In this document: positions 1 through 8,842 of the stretch, one piece after another
Layout: every line of letters starts with the position of its first letter
How positions within the stretch are numbered: position 1 is the stretch's first letter
From: Psychrobacter aquimaris
Lineage (GTDB): Bacteria > Pseudomonadota > Gammaproteobacteria > Pseudomonadales > Moraxellaceae
Assembly: GCF_016107525.1 (NCBI RefSeq)
Contig: NZ_JABASR010000003.1
Span: 124,001-188,000, forward strand
Length of the DNA: 64,000 nt
Direction: 5' to 3'
Translations under genes and position numbers: made by a program
Notes under the pieces: model-generated
What the model was told of the DNA's origin: nothing
Databases searched by the model: none
The model's input: only the letters and a program-made list of their open reading frames with translations

Positions 1-1718
1 TAGTTTTGCTTGTAATGTTGCGGCTTCCTGCCAAGATTTCTATGGGCGTTGCATATTTAGTAACTGCGCTATTAGCATTGTTCGTTTGGCAAGCCAGTGG
101 CGCCCAAGTCGCAGCCGCTACCGTAAACGGTATCATCGTCGCACTCACGCTTTTATTTATTGTATTTGCGGCTATTTTATTGCTCAATACTTTAAAGGAA
201 GGCGGTGCTATTGTCGCTATCCGTAAAGGCTTTATGGATATATCACCCGATAGACGCATTCAAGTCATCATTGTGGCCTGGTTATTCTGCTCGATGGTAG
301 AAGGCTCATCAGGATTTGGTACGCCTTCTGCTATCGGTGCGCCGTTGTTGCTCGCTTTAGGTTTCCCAGCGATGGCCTCGGTCATGGCTGTGTTAATTAT
401 TCAGTCGACGCCCGTATCATTTGGTGCCGTTGGTACCCCAGTATTACTGGGCGTTTGGACCGGCATCAATGATAAGGAAGACATAACGCAAGCGATTGCG
501 CCGCTCTCAACTGAAAACTATCTATTACAAATTGCAGGTAACATCGGTCTGATACATGCGCTGGTGGGTTTTTTAATTCCGTTACTTTTGAGTGGGTTTT
601 TGACCCGATTCTTCGGGAAAAATCGTTCCTTCGTTGAAGGGCTAAAAGTATGGCCTTTTGCGATATTTGCCGGTCTCAGCTTTACCGTTCCTTATTTTTT
701 AGTCGCTAAATATCTAGGTCCTGAATTCCCATCCTTGGTTGGCGGTTTTATTGGTCTCATGATTGTGCTTCCTGCAGCAAAGCGCGGCTTTTTAATGCCT
801 AAAGAGATTTTCGATTTTGCACCACGTGCTAAATGGGATAAAGACTGGCTTGGCTCATTACCTGAAGAAAAGTTTGATGATTCCATTGCACCAAGATTTT
901 CTCTAGTTCGGGCATTTTCTCCTTATCTCATCGTTATTGGCCTATTAATCATCACTCGAGTCATTGCACCGCTTAAAGCATTCTTGACTGGAGATTTGAC
1001 CACTATAGAATTTACCAATCTTTTTGGTACAACTATTTCAAGTAAAGTACAACTTGCCTACTCTCCAGGTACTATTCTAATTATTGCTTCCTTAACCTGT
1101 ATCTTGTTGTTCAAAATGAATGGACAAGCTGTCAAACGTAGTTGGAGTAGTTCTGCAACAACCATGGTAGCCGCTGCCCCAGCCCTACTGTTTTCGGTAC
1201 CTATGGTACAAGTGTTCATCAACTCTGGGTCAGCTGCTGAAGTCGCGAATTCGCTACCTGCTATGCCCATCTTACTGGCTGAAAGTGCCGCAGAGGCCTT
1301 TCAAAACGCATGGCCACTCGTGTCTCCTTGGATTGGCGCGATGGGAGCGTTCATTGCAGGCTCAAATACCGTCAGTAATATGATGTTCTCTTACTTTCAG
1401 TGGTCAACCGCCAGTCAAATTGGCTTTGATACCAACCTTGCTGCACAAGTAGTAGCACTACAAGCGGTCGGCGGTGCAGCTGGTAATATGATTGCGGTGC
1501 ATAACGTCGTTGCTGCTTGCGCGGTGGTTGGTCTGATGGATAAAGAAGGCTATGTTATTCGCAAAACCTTAGTAGCAATGACATACTATGTTATTCAGGC
1601 AGGGCTAATCGGTATGGGTATTATTTTCGGTCATATGTGGTGGTGGATTTTGGCTATTATTTGGCCAATCGCATTTTTTGGAATTATGGCAATAACGAGT
1701 AAAAAAGCCGTTACTTAG
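1..1718 (+). CDS. lldP: L-lactate permease, 5' end cut by window
   Basis: Inner-membrane lactate:proton symporter of the LctP family, importing lactate for the dehydrogenase encoded next. The visible 570 or so residues are nearly all hydrophobic segments. The family-typical stretch with EGSSGFGTP, then IGAPLLLALGF and a TPVSFGAVGTPVL loop, lies around residues 98-145, and the C-terminal half carries the second GSNTVSNMMF-type re-entrant motif. The reading frame is open to base 1 with no convincing ribosome site (the first in-frame candidates are a TTG at 6 and an ATG at 15), so the true start lies upstream of the window. It is co-directional with lldD; a hairpin with a T-rich flank (1776-1814) separates them, so the two may be only partly co-transcribed. 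Family assignment is firm; substrate (lactate rather than glycolate) follows from the neighbour. Confidence 0.9.
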   Translation, partial: VLLVMLRLPAKISMGVAYLVTALLALFVWQASGAQVAAATVNGIIVALTLLFIVFAAILLLNTLKEGGAIVAIRKGFMDISPDRRIQVIIVAWLFCSMVEGSSGFGTPSAIGAPLLLALGFPAMASVMAVLIIQSTPVSFGAVGTPVLLGVWTGINDKEDITQAIAPLSTENYLLQIAGNIGLIHALVGFLIPLLLSGFLTRFFGKNRSFVEGLKVWPFAIFAGLSFTVPYFLVAKYLGPEFPSLVGGFIGLMIVLPAAKRGFLMPKEIFDFAPRAKWDKDWLGSLPEEKFDDSIAPRFSLVRAFSPYLIVIGLLIITRVIAPLKAFLTGDLTTIEFTNLFGTTISSKVQLAYSPGTILIIASLTCILLFKMNGQAVKRSWSSSATTMVAAAPALLFSVPMVQVFINSGSAAEVANSLPAMPILLAESAAEAFQNAWPLVSPWIGAMGAFIAGSNTVSNMMFSYFQWSTASQIGFDTNLAAQVVALQAVGGAAGNMIAVHNVVAACAVVGLMDKEGYVIRKTLVAMTYYVIQAGLIGMGIIFGHMWWWILAIIWPIAFFGIMAITSKKAVT

Positions 1719-1775
1719 CATGAGCTAGCTATACTAGTGAACTAGTTTAGCCCTATGAATCCACAATAATGACTC

Positions 1776-1815
1776 AAATTGACGCTATTATCTTAATTGT
1801 GATAGCGTCAATTTT
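1776..1815 (+). terminator. hairpin between lldP and lldD
   Basis: A perfect 13-bp inverted repeat (1776-1788 with 1802-1814, core TTGACGCTAT/ATAGCGTCAA) with a 13-nt loop runs into a T-rich stretch. It fits a rho-independent terminator or an attenuator after lldP. The loop is longer than usual. Confidence 0.6.
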
Positions 1816-1920
1816 ATTTCACGGTTAAGATAGTATCCTTCAATAACCAACGACAGAACATTGATGACAACAACATCATAATTAATGAACGGTTACCAAA
1901 TAAGCATCAGGGAAGACCTC

Positions 1921-3108
1921 ATGAAAAATTTGAGCAAAATTACTGAAATTGAAGACCTGCGCCGCGTCGCCGAACGTAAAGTACCGCGTATGTTTTATGA
2001 TTATGTCGATTCAGGCTCATGGACTGAGACAACTTATCGTAGCAATGAAACCGACTTTGACCGTATCAAATTACGCCAGCGCGTATTGGTAGATATGGAC
2101 AATCGCAGTCTAGCAACCCAGATGATTGGTGAAGAGGTAAAAATGCCCGTCGCCATCGCGCCCACTGGCTTTACCGGCATGATGTGGGCGGACGGCGAGA
2201 TTCATGCTGCGCGGGCAGCAGAAAAATTCGGCGTGCCGTTTTCGTTATCAACCATGAGTATCTGCTCTATCGAAGATATCGCCACCCATACCAGCAAGCC
2301 CTTTTGGTTTCAGCTATATGTGATGCGCGATCATGACTATGTGGCCAATTTGATTCAGCGGGCGAAAGAGGCCAATTGTTCGGCATTGATCCTTACCGCG
2401 GATTTACAAGTGCTGGGACAGCGCCATAAGGACATCAAAAACGGCTTGTCTGCACCGCCTAGACCTACACTTGCCAATATCGTCAACTTGATGACCAAAC
2501 CCCAATGGTGCCTAAATATGCTCGGCACCAAGAGACGCACGTTTGGTAATATCGTCGGTCATGCAAAAGGGGTCGAGGACTTGTCCTCACTGACCGCTTG
2601 GACGGAAGAGCAATTTGATCCACGCTTGAGCTGGGATGACGTGGCACGTATCAAAGATATGTGGGGCGGCAAATTAATTATTAAAGGTATCATGGAACCT
2701 GAAGACGCCATTATGGCTGCTCGTAGCGGTGCCGATGCGCTGGTCGTCTCAAACCACGGTGGTCGTCAATTAGATGGTGCCCTCTCTTCCATCTCGGCGC
2801 TATCCGACATCGTACAAGCAGTGCATGCTGAAAATAGTGATATCGAGGTGTGGTTAGACAGCGGCATTCGCTCCGGTCAGGATGTGCTAAAAGCCATTGC
2901 GCTTGGCGCGAAAGGCACGATGATTGGTCGCTCCTTTCTGTATGGATTGGGCGCTTATGGCGAAGATGGCGTACGCCGTGCGCTAGAAATCATCCATAAA
3001 GAATGTGACATATCCATGGCCTTTTGTGGTCATACCGATATCAATAACGTTACCACTGATATTTTGGTAAAAGGGACTTACGAAAACCTCAAAGTTGCCA
3101 ATCGTTAA
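1921..3108 (+). CDS. lldD: L-lactate dehydrogenase (FMN, quinone-linked)
   Basis: FMN-dependent alpha-hydroxy-acid dehydrogenase that oxidises L-lactate to pyruvate at the inner membrane and passes electrons to the respiratory chain. The protein of 395 residues matches the LldD family along its length: an N-terminal PRMFYDYVDSG motif, FQLYVMRD in the barrel, and the FMN/catalytic signature VSNHGGRQLDG containing the active-site His, followed by DSGIRSGQDVLKA and IGRSFLYGL. I chose ATG 1921 because GGGAAGACCTC lies just upstream and homologues start here; the frame is open to 1885, giving 12 extra unsupported residues. It follows the lactate permease on the same strand, making a lactate utilisation pair. 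No LldR regulator is in view. Confidence 0.93.
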   Translation: MKNLSKITEIEDLRRVAERKVPRMFYDYVDSGSWTETTYRSNETDFDRIKLRQRVLVDMDNRSLATQMIGEEVKMPVAIAPTGFTGMMWADGEIHAARAAEKFGVPFSLSTMSICSIEDIATHTSKPFWFQLYVMRDHDYVANLIQRAKEANCSALILTADLQVLGQRHKDIKNGLSAPPRPTLANIVNLMTKPQWCLNMLGTKRRTFGNIVGHAKGVEDLSSLTAWTEEQFDPRLSWDDVARIKDMWGGKLIIKGIMEPEDAIMAARSGADALVVSNHGGRQLDGALSSISALSDIVQAVHAENSDIEVWLDSGIRSGQDVLKAIALGAKGTMIGRSFLYGLGAYGEDGVRRALEIIHKECDISMAFCGHTDINNVTTDILVKGTYENLKVANR

Positions 3109-3155
3109 AGATGTCGTTAAAACTATCCACTATTAAGAGCACTACTCCTTAAATC

Positions 3156-3183
3156 ATAATGTCATGCAGATGTATGACATTAT
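3156..3183 (+). terminator. weak hairpin after lldD
   Basis: A 10-bp stem (3156-3165 with 3174-3183, ATAATGTCAT/ATGACATTAT) around an 8-nt loop, followed by TTG rather than a proper T-run. It may end lldD transcription inefficiently. Confidence 0.35.
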
Positions 3184-3236
3184 TTGACCATACCCTTTAT
3201 ACTCTATTTATAATATTCTAATGATATCTCACCTTT

Positions 3237-4214
3237 ATGACCATTCAACAATTATTAAAAACAGCCCCTGTCACTACTTTGCTATTAATCAGCTTTATTG
3301 GGTTATTCATCATGCAGGTACTGACAGGCGTCGATGCCAATAACCCATCGACTGAGGCACTCTTAAAATGGGGTGCCAATGCATTGCCGTTTACCATGGG
3401 TGATGAGCCGTGGCGCTTGGTCAGCAGTGCCTTTTTACACATTGGCTTGATGCATTTATTGTTTAATGGATTTGCCATGTATTTCTTTGGGCAGATTGCC
3501 GAGCCGATGTTTGGCTCAGCCAAGTTTTTGGCATTGTTTTTACTGGCGGCGATCGGGGGCAACTTACTGAATAACTATGTCACGTGGCACAGTATTTTAG
3601 AAGGAACTGGTCAACCGGGTCTATCGGCTGGGGCGTCAGGTGGCATCATGGGTATCGGCGCGGCATTATTAATAGCAGCGCTGTTTAAAATATCGGTCAA
3701 TGGGATGGTACTCAATCTTAAAAGCTTGATATTTATCATGGGCATCAATCTTGTTTATGGTTTCGCCGTACCGGGTATCGATAATGCGGGGCATATCGGC
3801 GGCGCGGTGACTGGCTTAGTGATTGCACTGGCGTTCGCAGTCGCCTACCGTCAGCGTATGAAAATAGCGCTACAAAATACGCCTAACCCAGCTACTTATA
3901 AAGACCGCTATCAGACGACTTATATCAATTTTCCAGCAAGCAGCGATACTGATTCTTCTGCTAATAATGAGCACTTTAATAATGATGTCGGTTTTGACAA
4001 TAACAGCAGTTTCCACCCCGACTCTGCTGTAAACTCACACGTAAATACTCATGCTAATCACAGCCACCTTAGTGAACAAAAAACACCGACTAAATCTATC
4101 CTTATTTGGCAATTACTACCATGGCTAGTGATGCTGCTGATTAGTATTGGCTTTGTCTGGTGGTGGCAAGATATTCATGATCAAATACTACAAGTATTAA
4201 AAACCATTGAGTAA
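3237..4214 (+). CDS. rhomboid family intramembrane serine protease
   Basis: Polytopic membrane protease that cleaves substrates within the bilayer. The 325-residue protein has the rhomboid core in its first 205 residues: WR at 59-60, the HxxxN motif (His73, Asn77), GASGGIMG with the nucleophile Ser134, and the general base His186 in NAGHIGG. A hydrophilic, Asn/Asp/Ser/His-rich linker (about 215-285) is followed by one extra C-terminal hydrophobic segment (about 290-310), giving a 6+1 arrangement. The linker is low in complexity and unlike the rest. The start ATG has no strong ribosome site but opens directly before the first membrane segment. It stands between lldD and an outer-membrane protein and shows no obvious operon partner. 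Substrates cannot be deduced. Confidence 0.88.
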   Translation: MTIQQLLKTAPVTTLLLISFIGLFIMQVLTGVDANNPSTEALLKWGANALPFTMGDEPWRLVSSAFLHIGLMHLLFNGFAMYFFGQIAEPMFGSAKFLALFLLAAIGGNLLNNYVTWHSILEGTGQPGLSAGASGGIMGIGAALLIAALFKISVNGMVLNLKSLIFIMGINLVYGFAVPGIDNAGHIGGAVTGLVIALAFAVAYRQRMKIALQNTPNPATYKDRYQTTYINFPASSDTDSSANNEHFNNDVGFDNNSSFHPDSAVNSHVNTHANHSHLSEQKTPTKSILIWQLLPWLVMLLISIGFVWWWQDIHDQILQVLKTIE

Positions 4215-4336
4215 ACCTTCATAGTTATTTATCATTGCTAAACAGTTCATGATAACAACTTATTGGCTTGGTTTTCCCTACTCGCTTCTTGCGATACGAT
4301 TGCCCCAACTATTTCATCCATTCACGAGACACTATT

Positions 4337-5149
4337 ATGTTTAAACCTGTAGCGCTACCTCATATTCCTACGCGCGCCATGCTTAGCGCATTAACGGCTA
4401 CTGCGCTATTTAGCGTCACCAGTATGTCCAATGCTGCACTTTTTAAGGACAATTTACCTACTGACCAAGACGCCGTATTAAGCGTGGGTGTCAACGTCAT
4501 AGCCGTCAACTCAGCCTACGATATGGAAGACAGCCTCGATGTACGTGTGTTGCCAGGCGCGTTTTATGACAACAATAGAGTCTATGTGCGCGGCGCTCAA
4601 GCGGGTGTCTACGCGATCAATGATGGGGTCAATCAGTTGTCTGCCTATGCCAAGCTTGCAGGCAGCGAGTTTGATCCTGATGATGCCAATGGCGCACTTC
4701 AAGGTCTTGATGAACGTAAGCCATCAGCAGAAGCTGGTTTGAGCTATCAACGCCGCACCCCTATCGGCGGCTTTCGCGCTCAGATAGGTACTGACGTGCT
4801 TGACCGTAGCGGTGGTAACACAGCTCGCTTGACGTATCTTGCTAGAATTACTAAGGATAAGCTAACGGTCTATCCAAGCATTGGCTTCGAATACAACGAT
4901 GCTGACTATAATGAATACTATTATGGCGTCAGTGAAAAAGAGTCGGCGGAGACAGGCGTTGCCGCTTATAAATCCAATTCGAGCTTGAACCCGTATGTCA
5001 ATATCAGTGCCAACTATGATTTCAATGAGCGCTGGGCATTGTTTGCCAATCAAAGCGTGAGTTATGTACCAAATGAGCAATACGATAGCCCAATGGTCGA
5101 TTCACGTACTGAGTCAACCTCGACGCTTGGTTTGCTTTATAAGTTTTAA
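4337..5149 (+). CDS. MipA/OmpV family outer membrane protein
   Basis: Predicted outer-membrane beta-barrel of the MipA/OmpV family (MltA-interacting protein, a proposed scaffold for murein hydrolase and synthase). From ATG 4337 the 270-residue product has a signal peptide ending near SNA-A (about residue 34). A family-typical start follows (DAVLSVGVNVI, then VRVLPGAFYDNN) and alternating amphipathic strands (AEAGLSYQRRTPIGGFRAQIGTD would span one pair). The family stretch YYGVSEKESAETG lies near two thirds, and it ends in the barrel-type LGLLYKF with terminal Phe. The frame is open upstream to 4268, but those residues are not signal-like, so the later start is preferred. A strong bidirectional terminator follows. 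Function beyond family membership is unknown. Confidence 0.85.
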   Translation: MFKPVALPHIPTRAMLSALTATALFSVTSMSNAALFKDNLPTDQDAVLSVGVNVIAVNSAYDMEDSLDVRVLPGAFYDNNRVYVRGAQAGVYAINDGVNQLSAYAKLAGSEFDPDDANGALQGLDERKPSAEAGLSYQRRTPIGGFRAQIGTDVLDRSGGNTARLTYLARITKDKLTVYPSIGFEYNDADYNEYYYGVSEKESAETGVAAYKSNSSLNPYVNISANYDFNERWALFANQSVSYVPNEQYDSPMVDSRTESTSTLGLLYKF

Positions 5150-5161
5150 TTGAGCTTAGAT

Positions 5162-5218
5162 TTTTGATATGAAAAAGACCTTACCACATCACGCGGTAAG
5201 GTCTTTTTCATATCAAAA
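5162..5218. terminator. bidirectional terminator, 24-bp perfect stem
   Basis: A perfect 24-bp inverted repeat (5162-5185 with 5195-5218) has a 9-nt loop. Both sides carry T- or A-runs, so it can terminate the MipA/OmpV gene on the plus strand and the 115-residue gene on the minus strand. The inner part AAAAAGACCTTACC recurs in the fumC terminator at 6551. Confidence 0.85.
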
Positions 5219-5289
5219 GTATTAAACACGCTAGATAATAATTCAATCTTAACTTAATAACTTGTCGTATATGATTACTTTTCCTACTC

Positions 5290-5637
5290 TTAGATATTGC
5301 CATCAATCCAACGATACTTTCTTATAAGCGACTCTGTTTTCGTTTCAAACCTTCTTTCGTCTTCAGAAATAACAGCTTTTAACAACCAGCCAGCATCTTT
5401 ACCCGCTGATTTTACAGAATCTTCTTTATTTTTATGCTTTTCATATAGCTCAATCAAAGGCGTTCCTTGCCAATGAAAGTTATCACCACCCATCAAATCT
5501 CTTAACGAAAACCATTCATCTTTTCTATTCTTACACCAACAATAAACTCCGCCTTGCAAGAAAGCTTTTATATTGTCTTTCTGCTCTCTGGTAATTTGGT
5601 ACACATCGTGTATTCTATGATCTTCATCTACAAACAT
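5290..5637 (-). CDS. uncharacterised 115-residue protein
   Basis: I do not recognise this family. The product is a hydrophilic, charged, presumably cytosolic protein with an aromatic-rich middle: GGVYCWCKNRKDEWFSLRD, then GGDNFHWQGTPL. Two Cys (CWC) sit close together but there is no second pair to make a zinc site. No signal peptide or membrane segment. The start is well supported: AAGGATGAATT precedes the ATG at 5637. It lies in an AT-rich stretch between the MipA/OmpV gene and fumC, downstream of and co-directional with the RHH-PUA-like gene, 153 bases apart. Low GC compared with neighbours suggests acquisition. Real gene likely; function unknown. Confidence 0.65.
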   Translation of the reverse strand: MFVDEDHRIHDVYQITREQKDNIKAFLQGGVYCWCKNRKDEWFSLRDLMGGDNFHWQGTPLIELYEKHKNKEDSVKSAGKDAGWLLKAVISEDERRFETKTESLIRKYRWIDGNI

Positions 5638-5682
5638 AATTCATCCTTGGTTTTTGGTTAAAAATCTGAAGTTAATAATCCG

Positions 5683-5714
5683 TAGGTTGTGTGGAGCTTA
5701 TGACCCACAACCTA
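5683..5714. repeat. inverted repeat between the two islet genes
   Basis: TAGGTTGTG (5683-5691) pairs with CACAACCTA (5706-5714), extended by GG/CC across a one-base bulge. It lies between the two minus-strand islet genes and has no T-run in that direction. It could be an operator or a processing hairpin. Confidence 0.35.
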
Positions 5715-5790
5715 TAGGCTGACTATAAGCAATTAAAATACTAGGTCACCAATAGTTTCATGTTGATTAATGACACACTCAATAAGTATC

Positions 5791-6390
5791 TTAGACAGCT
5801 ATTTCATCTAAGATTTTTTGACCATCAGACATGCCAGACATTGTACGAAGAAAAACAATGTTACGATCTAGCATGTTTTTAATTTTAGATGCTGGTAATG
5901 GTGTTTCTAGTACAACGAAGTCTACTAAATTCTGATAATGACATGCATCTTTATCGCCGTAATGGTCTTTCTTAAGAGTTTCGCCTGAGCCTTTTCCATA
6001 GGCTACGATGCCTACGCCATTTTCATATAAAAACACTGTATCATTTTTCTTTATTTTATTAATATTAAACTTCCATGGATCGTAAAAAGCTGCTGCTACA
6101 CCTTCACTCAACATCTCTCTATGATCGTTCAAATCATGTTTTTTATTAGTATTTAAAACATAGAAGTCTGTTGGAGTTTCATCGGTAATTTCACCTTCTG
6201 TAATCGCTTCCTCCGCAACCCTGACTCCTTCTTCAATTAGTTTAAGCATGACTTCTTGCTTTGAAACTGATAAATATTCTGCAAGATCTTCAATCACTAG
6301 TTGGAGTTCTTTTGGAATTCTCACTGTGGTTGCCACTAAATCACTTTTCGCTTTTTTCGAAGCGCGAATCATGCTCTTTATGTCTGACAT
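5791..6390 (-). CDS. RHH DNA-binding protein with PUA/EVE-like C-terminal domain
   Basis: Two-part protein of 199 residues. Residues about 18-60 (TTVRIPKELQLVIEDLAEYL and SVSKQEVMLKLIEEGV) look like a ribbon-helix-helix DNA-binding fold of the CopG/Arc type. After an acidic linker, residues about 75-199 look like a PUA-like fold of the EVE/ASCH sort: YVLNTNKKHDLNDHREML, then FDPWKFNI-type DPWKFNINKIKKNDTVFLY, and GVGIVAYGKG. PUA-like domains bind modified bases or small nucleic-acid ligands; this part is inference from pattern. ATG 6390 follows AAGAGACAAATTATT; a longer start at 6429 adds 13 residues without support. AT-rich, with a 115-residue unknown downstream. It might regulate the islet in response to a nucleotide or nucleic-acid signal. 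Confidence 0.6.
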   Translation of the reverse strand: MSDIKSMIRASKKAKSDLVATTVRIPKELQLVIEDLAEYLSVSKQEVMLKLIEEGVRVAEEAITEGEITDETPTDFYVLNTNKKHDLNDHREMLSEGVAAAFYDPWKFNINKIKKNDTVFLYENGVGIVAYGKGSGETLKKDHYGDKDACHYQNLVDFVVLETPLPASKIKNMLDRNIVFLRTMSGMSDGQKILDEIAV

Positions 6391-6550
6391 AATAATTTGT
6401 CTCTTACTGAAAGTAACTAAAATATACATTAGATTCTATTTTGATGCAATATATATATATTTAATTAATCTAATTGGATTCAATATAATAGAGATTATAT
6501 AATCCATAATTTTTGTACATCATAACTATTTAACTTAAGCTACAGCAAAA

Positions 6551-6580
6551 AAAAGACCTTACCATTCGGCAAGGTCTTTT
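6551..6580 (-). terminator. fumC terminator
   Basis: A stem of AAAAGACCTT (6551-6560) with AAGGTCTTTT (6571-6580), extended by CC/GG across one mismatch, sits 27 bases past the fumC stop. It has a T-run on the minus strand and could also work on the plus strand. Confidence 0.75.
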
Positions 6581-6607
6581 TACTATTCGAAGAAAGCATT
6601 AGATCGC

Positions 6608-8011
6608 TTACTTAGGATGAACCATATCAGCAGGAATGACCCACTCATCGAACTGCTCTTCAGTTAACAATTCTAACTCAACCGCCACTTGCTTCAAGGT
6701 TTTGTTTTCTTTATAAGCCGTCTTAGCGATTTTTGCGGCATTTTCATAGCCAACATGACGGTTCAATGACGTCACTAGCATCAATGAGTTGTGCAAGAAG
6801 TCATCGATTTTGTCTTTTACTGGCTCGATACCAACCGCACAGTTTTCGTTGAAGCTGTTGCAAGCATCGCCAAGCAGTTTGATAGACTGCAATAAGTTAA
6901 ACGCGATAACTGGCTTATATACGTTTAGCTCAAAGTTACCTGATGCACCAGCCATACTGATAGTTGTGTCGTTACCCATGACTTGCGCCACAACCATGGT
7001 CATTGCTTCTGACTGAGTTGGGTTTACTTTGCCCGGCATGATAGAAGAGCCTGGCTCATTTTCAGGAATCGTCAACTCGCCAAGACCACAACGAGGACCT
7101 GAAGCCAACCAACGGACGTCGTTCGCGATTTTGTTTAAGCTAGCGGCTAGCGTTTTTAGGGCGCCTGACGCAAATACTTCTGCATCACGAGCCGCTAGTG
7201 CTTCAAATTTGTTTGGTGACGTAACAAACGGCAAGCCAGTCAAGGTTGACAGCTGCTCAGCTGATTTTACTGCGTAGTCAGGATGGGCGTTTAGACCAGT
7301 ACCAACCGCGGTGCCGCCTAGTGGCAATTCATATAGACCTTGTAGCGCGTTGTCGATACGAGTCAATGAATGGTCAAGTTGGCTAACATAGCCGCTAAAC
7401 TCTTGACCCAAAGTCAAAGGTGTGGCGTCTTGTAAATGCGTACGACCGATTTTTACGATACTATCGAACTCTTTCGCTTTTGCAGCTAACGTATCGCGTA
7501 GTGCTTTTACGGCTGGAATCAATAAACCATTGATCTCACGAGCAGCGGCAACACGAATCGCCGTTGGGAAGCTGTCGTTGGTAGATTGAGCATGGTTCAC
7601 ATGGTCATTTGGGTGAATTGGCGTGTAGCTGCCGCGCTCAGAACCAGCGATTTCGTTAGCACGGTTGGCAAGCACTTCGTTCATGTTCATGTTTGACTGC
7701 GTACCAGAACCCGTCTGCCATACGACCAATGGGAACTGATCCGTTAGACCACCATTGATGATTTCGTCAGCGGCTTGAACGATTAAGTCGCGCTTGTCAC
7801 CTTCGATACGCTCTAGGCTTGCATTGGTGATTGCAGCGGCTTTTTTGACCAGTGCCATTGCTTCAATCATTGGACGAGGCAAAGTCTCACCACCGATTTT
7901 GAAGTTCTCACGGCTACGCTGAGTTTGCGCACCCCAATAAGCGTCAGCTGGGACTTCCACGTTGCCCATAGTATCTTTTTCGGTACGAGTTGCCTGATTC
8001 TGTGTCGACAT
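6608..8011 (-). CDS. fumC: fumarate hydratase class II
   Basis: Oxygen-stable, iron-free fumarase of the TCA cycle, reversibly hydrating fumarate to L-malate; works as a cytosolic homotetramer. The 467 residues align with E. coli FumC throughout: [12 protein letters not shown] at 101-112, [10 protein letters not shown] with the catalytic-site His192, and the superfamily signature [11 protein letters not shown] at 321-331 with the catalytic Ser (322 or 323). The length is standard. The start ATG at 8011 is the family start. It is a single gene with its own terminator, divergent from the 5-formyl-THF cyclo-ligase gene. Confidence 0.97.
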   Translation of the reverse strand: MSTQNQATRTEKDTMGNVEVPADAYWGAQTQRSRENFKIGGETLPRPMIEAMALVKKAAAITNASLERIEGDKRDLIVQAADEIINGGLTDQFPLVVWQTGSGTQSNMNMNEVLANRANEIAGSERGSYTPIHPNDHVNHAQSTNDSFPTAIRVAAAREINGLLIPAVKALRDTLAAKAKEFDSIVKIGRTHLQDATPLTLGQEFSGYVSQLDHSLTRIDNALQGLYELPLGGTAVGTGLNAHPDYAVKSAEQLSTLTGLPFVTSPNKFEALAARDAEVFASGALKTLAASLNKIANDVRWLASGPRCGLGELTIPENEPGSSIMPGKVNPTQSEAMTMVVAQVMGNDTTISMAGASGNFELNVYKPVIAFNLLQSIKLLGDACNSFNENCAVGIEPVKDKIDDFLHNSLMLVTSLNRHVGYENAAKIAKTAYKENKTLKQVAVELELLTEEQFDEWVIPADMVHPK

Positions 8012-8206
8012 AACTACCCTCTTTGATGGTTTGTTGTATAGCTGCTTCGAAAAAAGTGCAACACACGCTGCACATAAAGGAAAATACGCTGTAAAGTGGC
8101 GTTATGATAGCATGACTAAGGCGTGTTGAATATTCACAAATCGCCATTGCTGCTCTCTAAAAACAACAGCCATCATCAATTTAATACATTATTGGATAGT
8201 ATATCT

Positions 8207-8842
8207 ATGCATCCTGAGTTAAAAAATTCTGAGTCTCAGATATCTACAGTGAGTAATCCGCCCAGACGGCTATTTACCCGCCAGCGCCGCCAATTAAGTG
8301 ATGGCACACGCAGGCAATATGCTCAGTCCGCAAGCCTGCACCTATCTAAGCTACAGCAGCGGCTACCAAAAAACGCACGTATTGGACTGTACTACGATGG
8401 CTTTGGTGAATTACCTACCCAGCCACTGCTAACTTGGTGTCAACGCTTAGGCTATTTTCCGTATTTGCCTGTGGTTGGTTCATTGGGAAATGATGATAAA
8501 CGCCTGCGCTTTGTGCCCGTTTATCAATCAAAGCTGCTCAATATACCGACGCGGATTCACAGTCTGGGCATGAAACAAAATCACCATCGTAGATTGCTTT
8601 GGGCGCGCGAACTGGACGTCATTATCTGTCCACTAGTGGCGGTGGATAAACACGGCAACCGTATGGGCATGGGTGGTGGATTTTATGATACGACACTTGG
8701 CAAAAGCTATCAGTCAGGGGCGAAAAAGCCATTAAAGATAGGCTGGTGCTATGATTTCCAAGTGGTCGAGCAACTAGAGCGTCAGCCGTGGGATGTGCCA
8801 TTAGATGGCTTGATTACGCCAAGTGGCATAAGGTGGTTTTGA
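8207..8842 (+). CDS. 5-formyltetrahydrofolate cyclo-ligase
   Basis: Converts 5-formyl-THF to 5,10-methenyl-THF at the cost of ATP (YgfA/MTHFS family), a folate salvage step. The key ATP/Mg-binding motif MGMGGGFYD is at 153-161, preceded by LDVIICPLVAVDKHGNRMG; the basic N-terminal helix (RRLFTRQRRQLSDGTRRQ) matches the usual RxxLRxxRxxLS start. The product from ATG 8207 has 211 residues, near the family norm. The frame is open to a GTG at 8123, but that would add 28 residues without homology. Its stop overlaps the start of the next small gene by one base, so the two are translationally coupled. Confidence 0.87.
   Translation: MHPELKNSESQISTVSNPPRRLFTRQRRQLSDGTRRQYAQSASLHLSKLQQRLPKNARIGLYYDGFGELPTQPLLTWCQRLGYFPYLPVVGSLGNDDKRLRFVPVYQSKLLNIPTRIHSLGMKQNHHRRLLWARELDVIICPLVAVDKHGNRMGMGGGFYDTTLGKSYQSGAKKPLKIGWCYDFQVVEQLERQPWDVPLDGLITPSGIRWF

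Noticed and set aside
5162..5218. Terminal inverted repeat of a mobile element
   Set aside because: Arms are adjacent with a 9-nt loop and A/T-runs, as expected for a bidirectional terminator, and there is no transposase.
6248..6502. 84-codon plus-strand frame over the RHH gene start
   Set aside because: Overlaps a better supported gene on the other strand and ends in AT-rich low-complexity sequence.
8012..8206. 6S RNA gene upstream of the 5-formyl-THF cyclo-ligase, as in enteric bacteria
   Set aside because: The interval is only about 195 bases, holds the fumC promoter, and shows no long self-complementary rod structure by eye.
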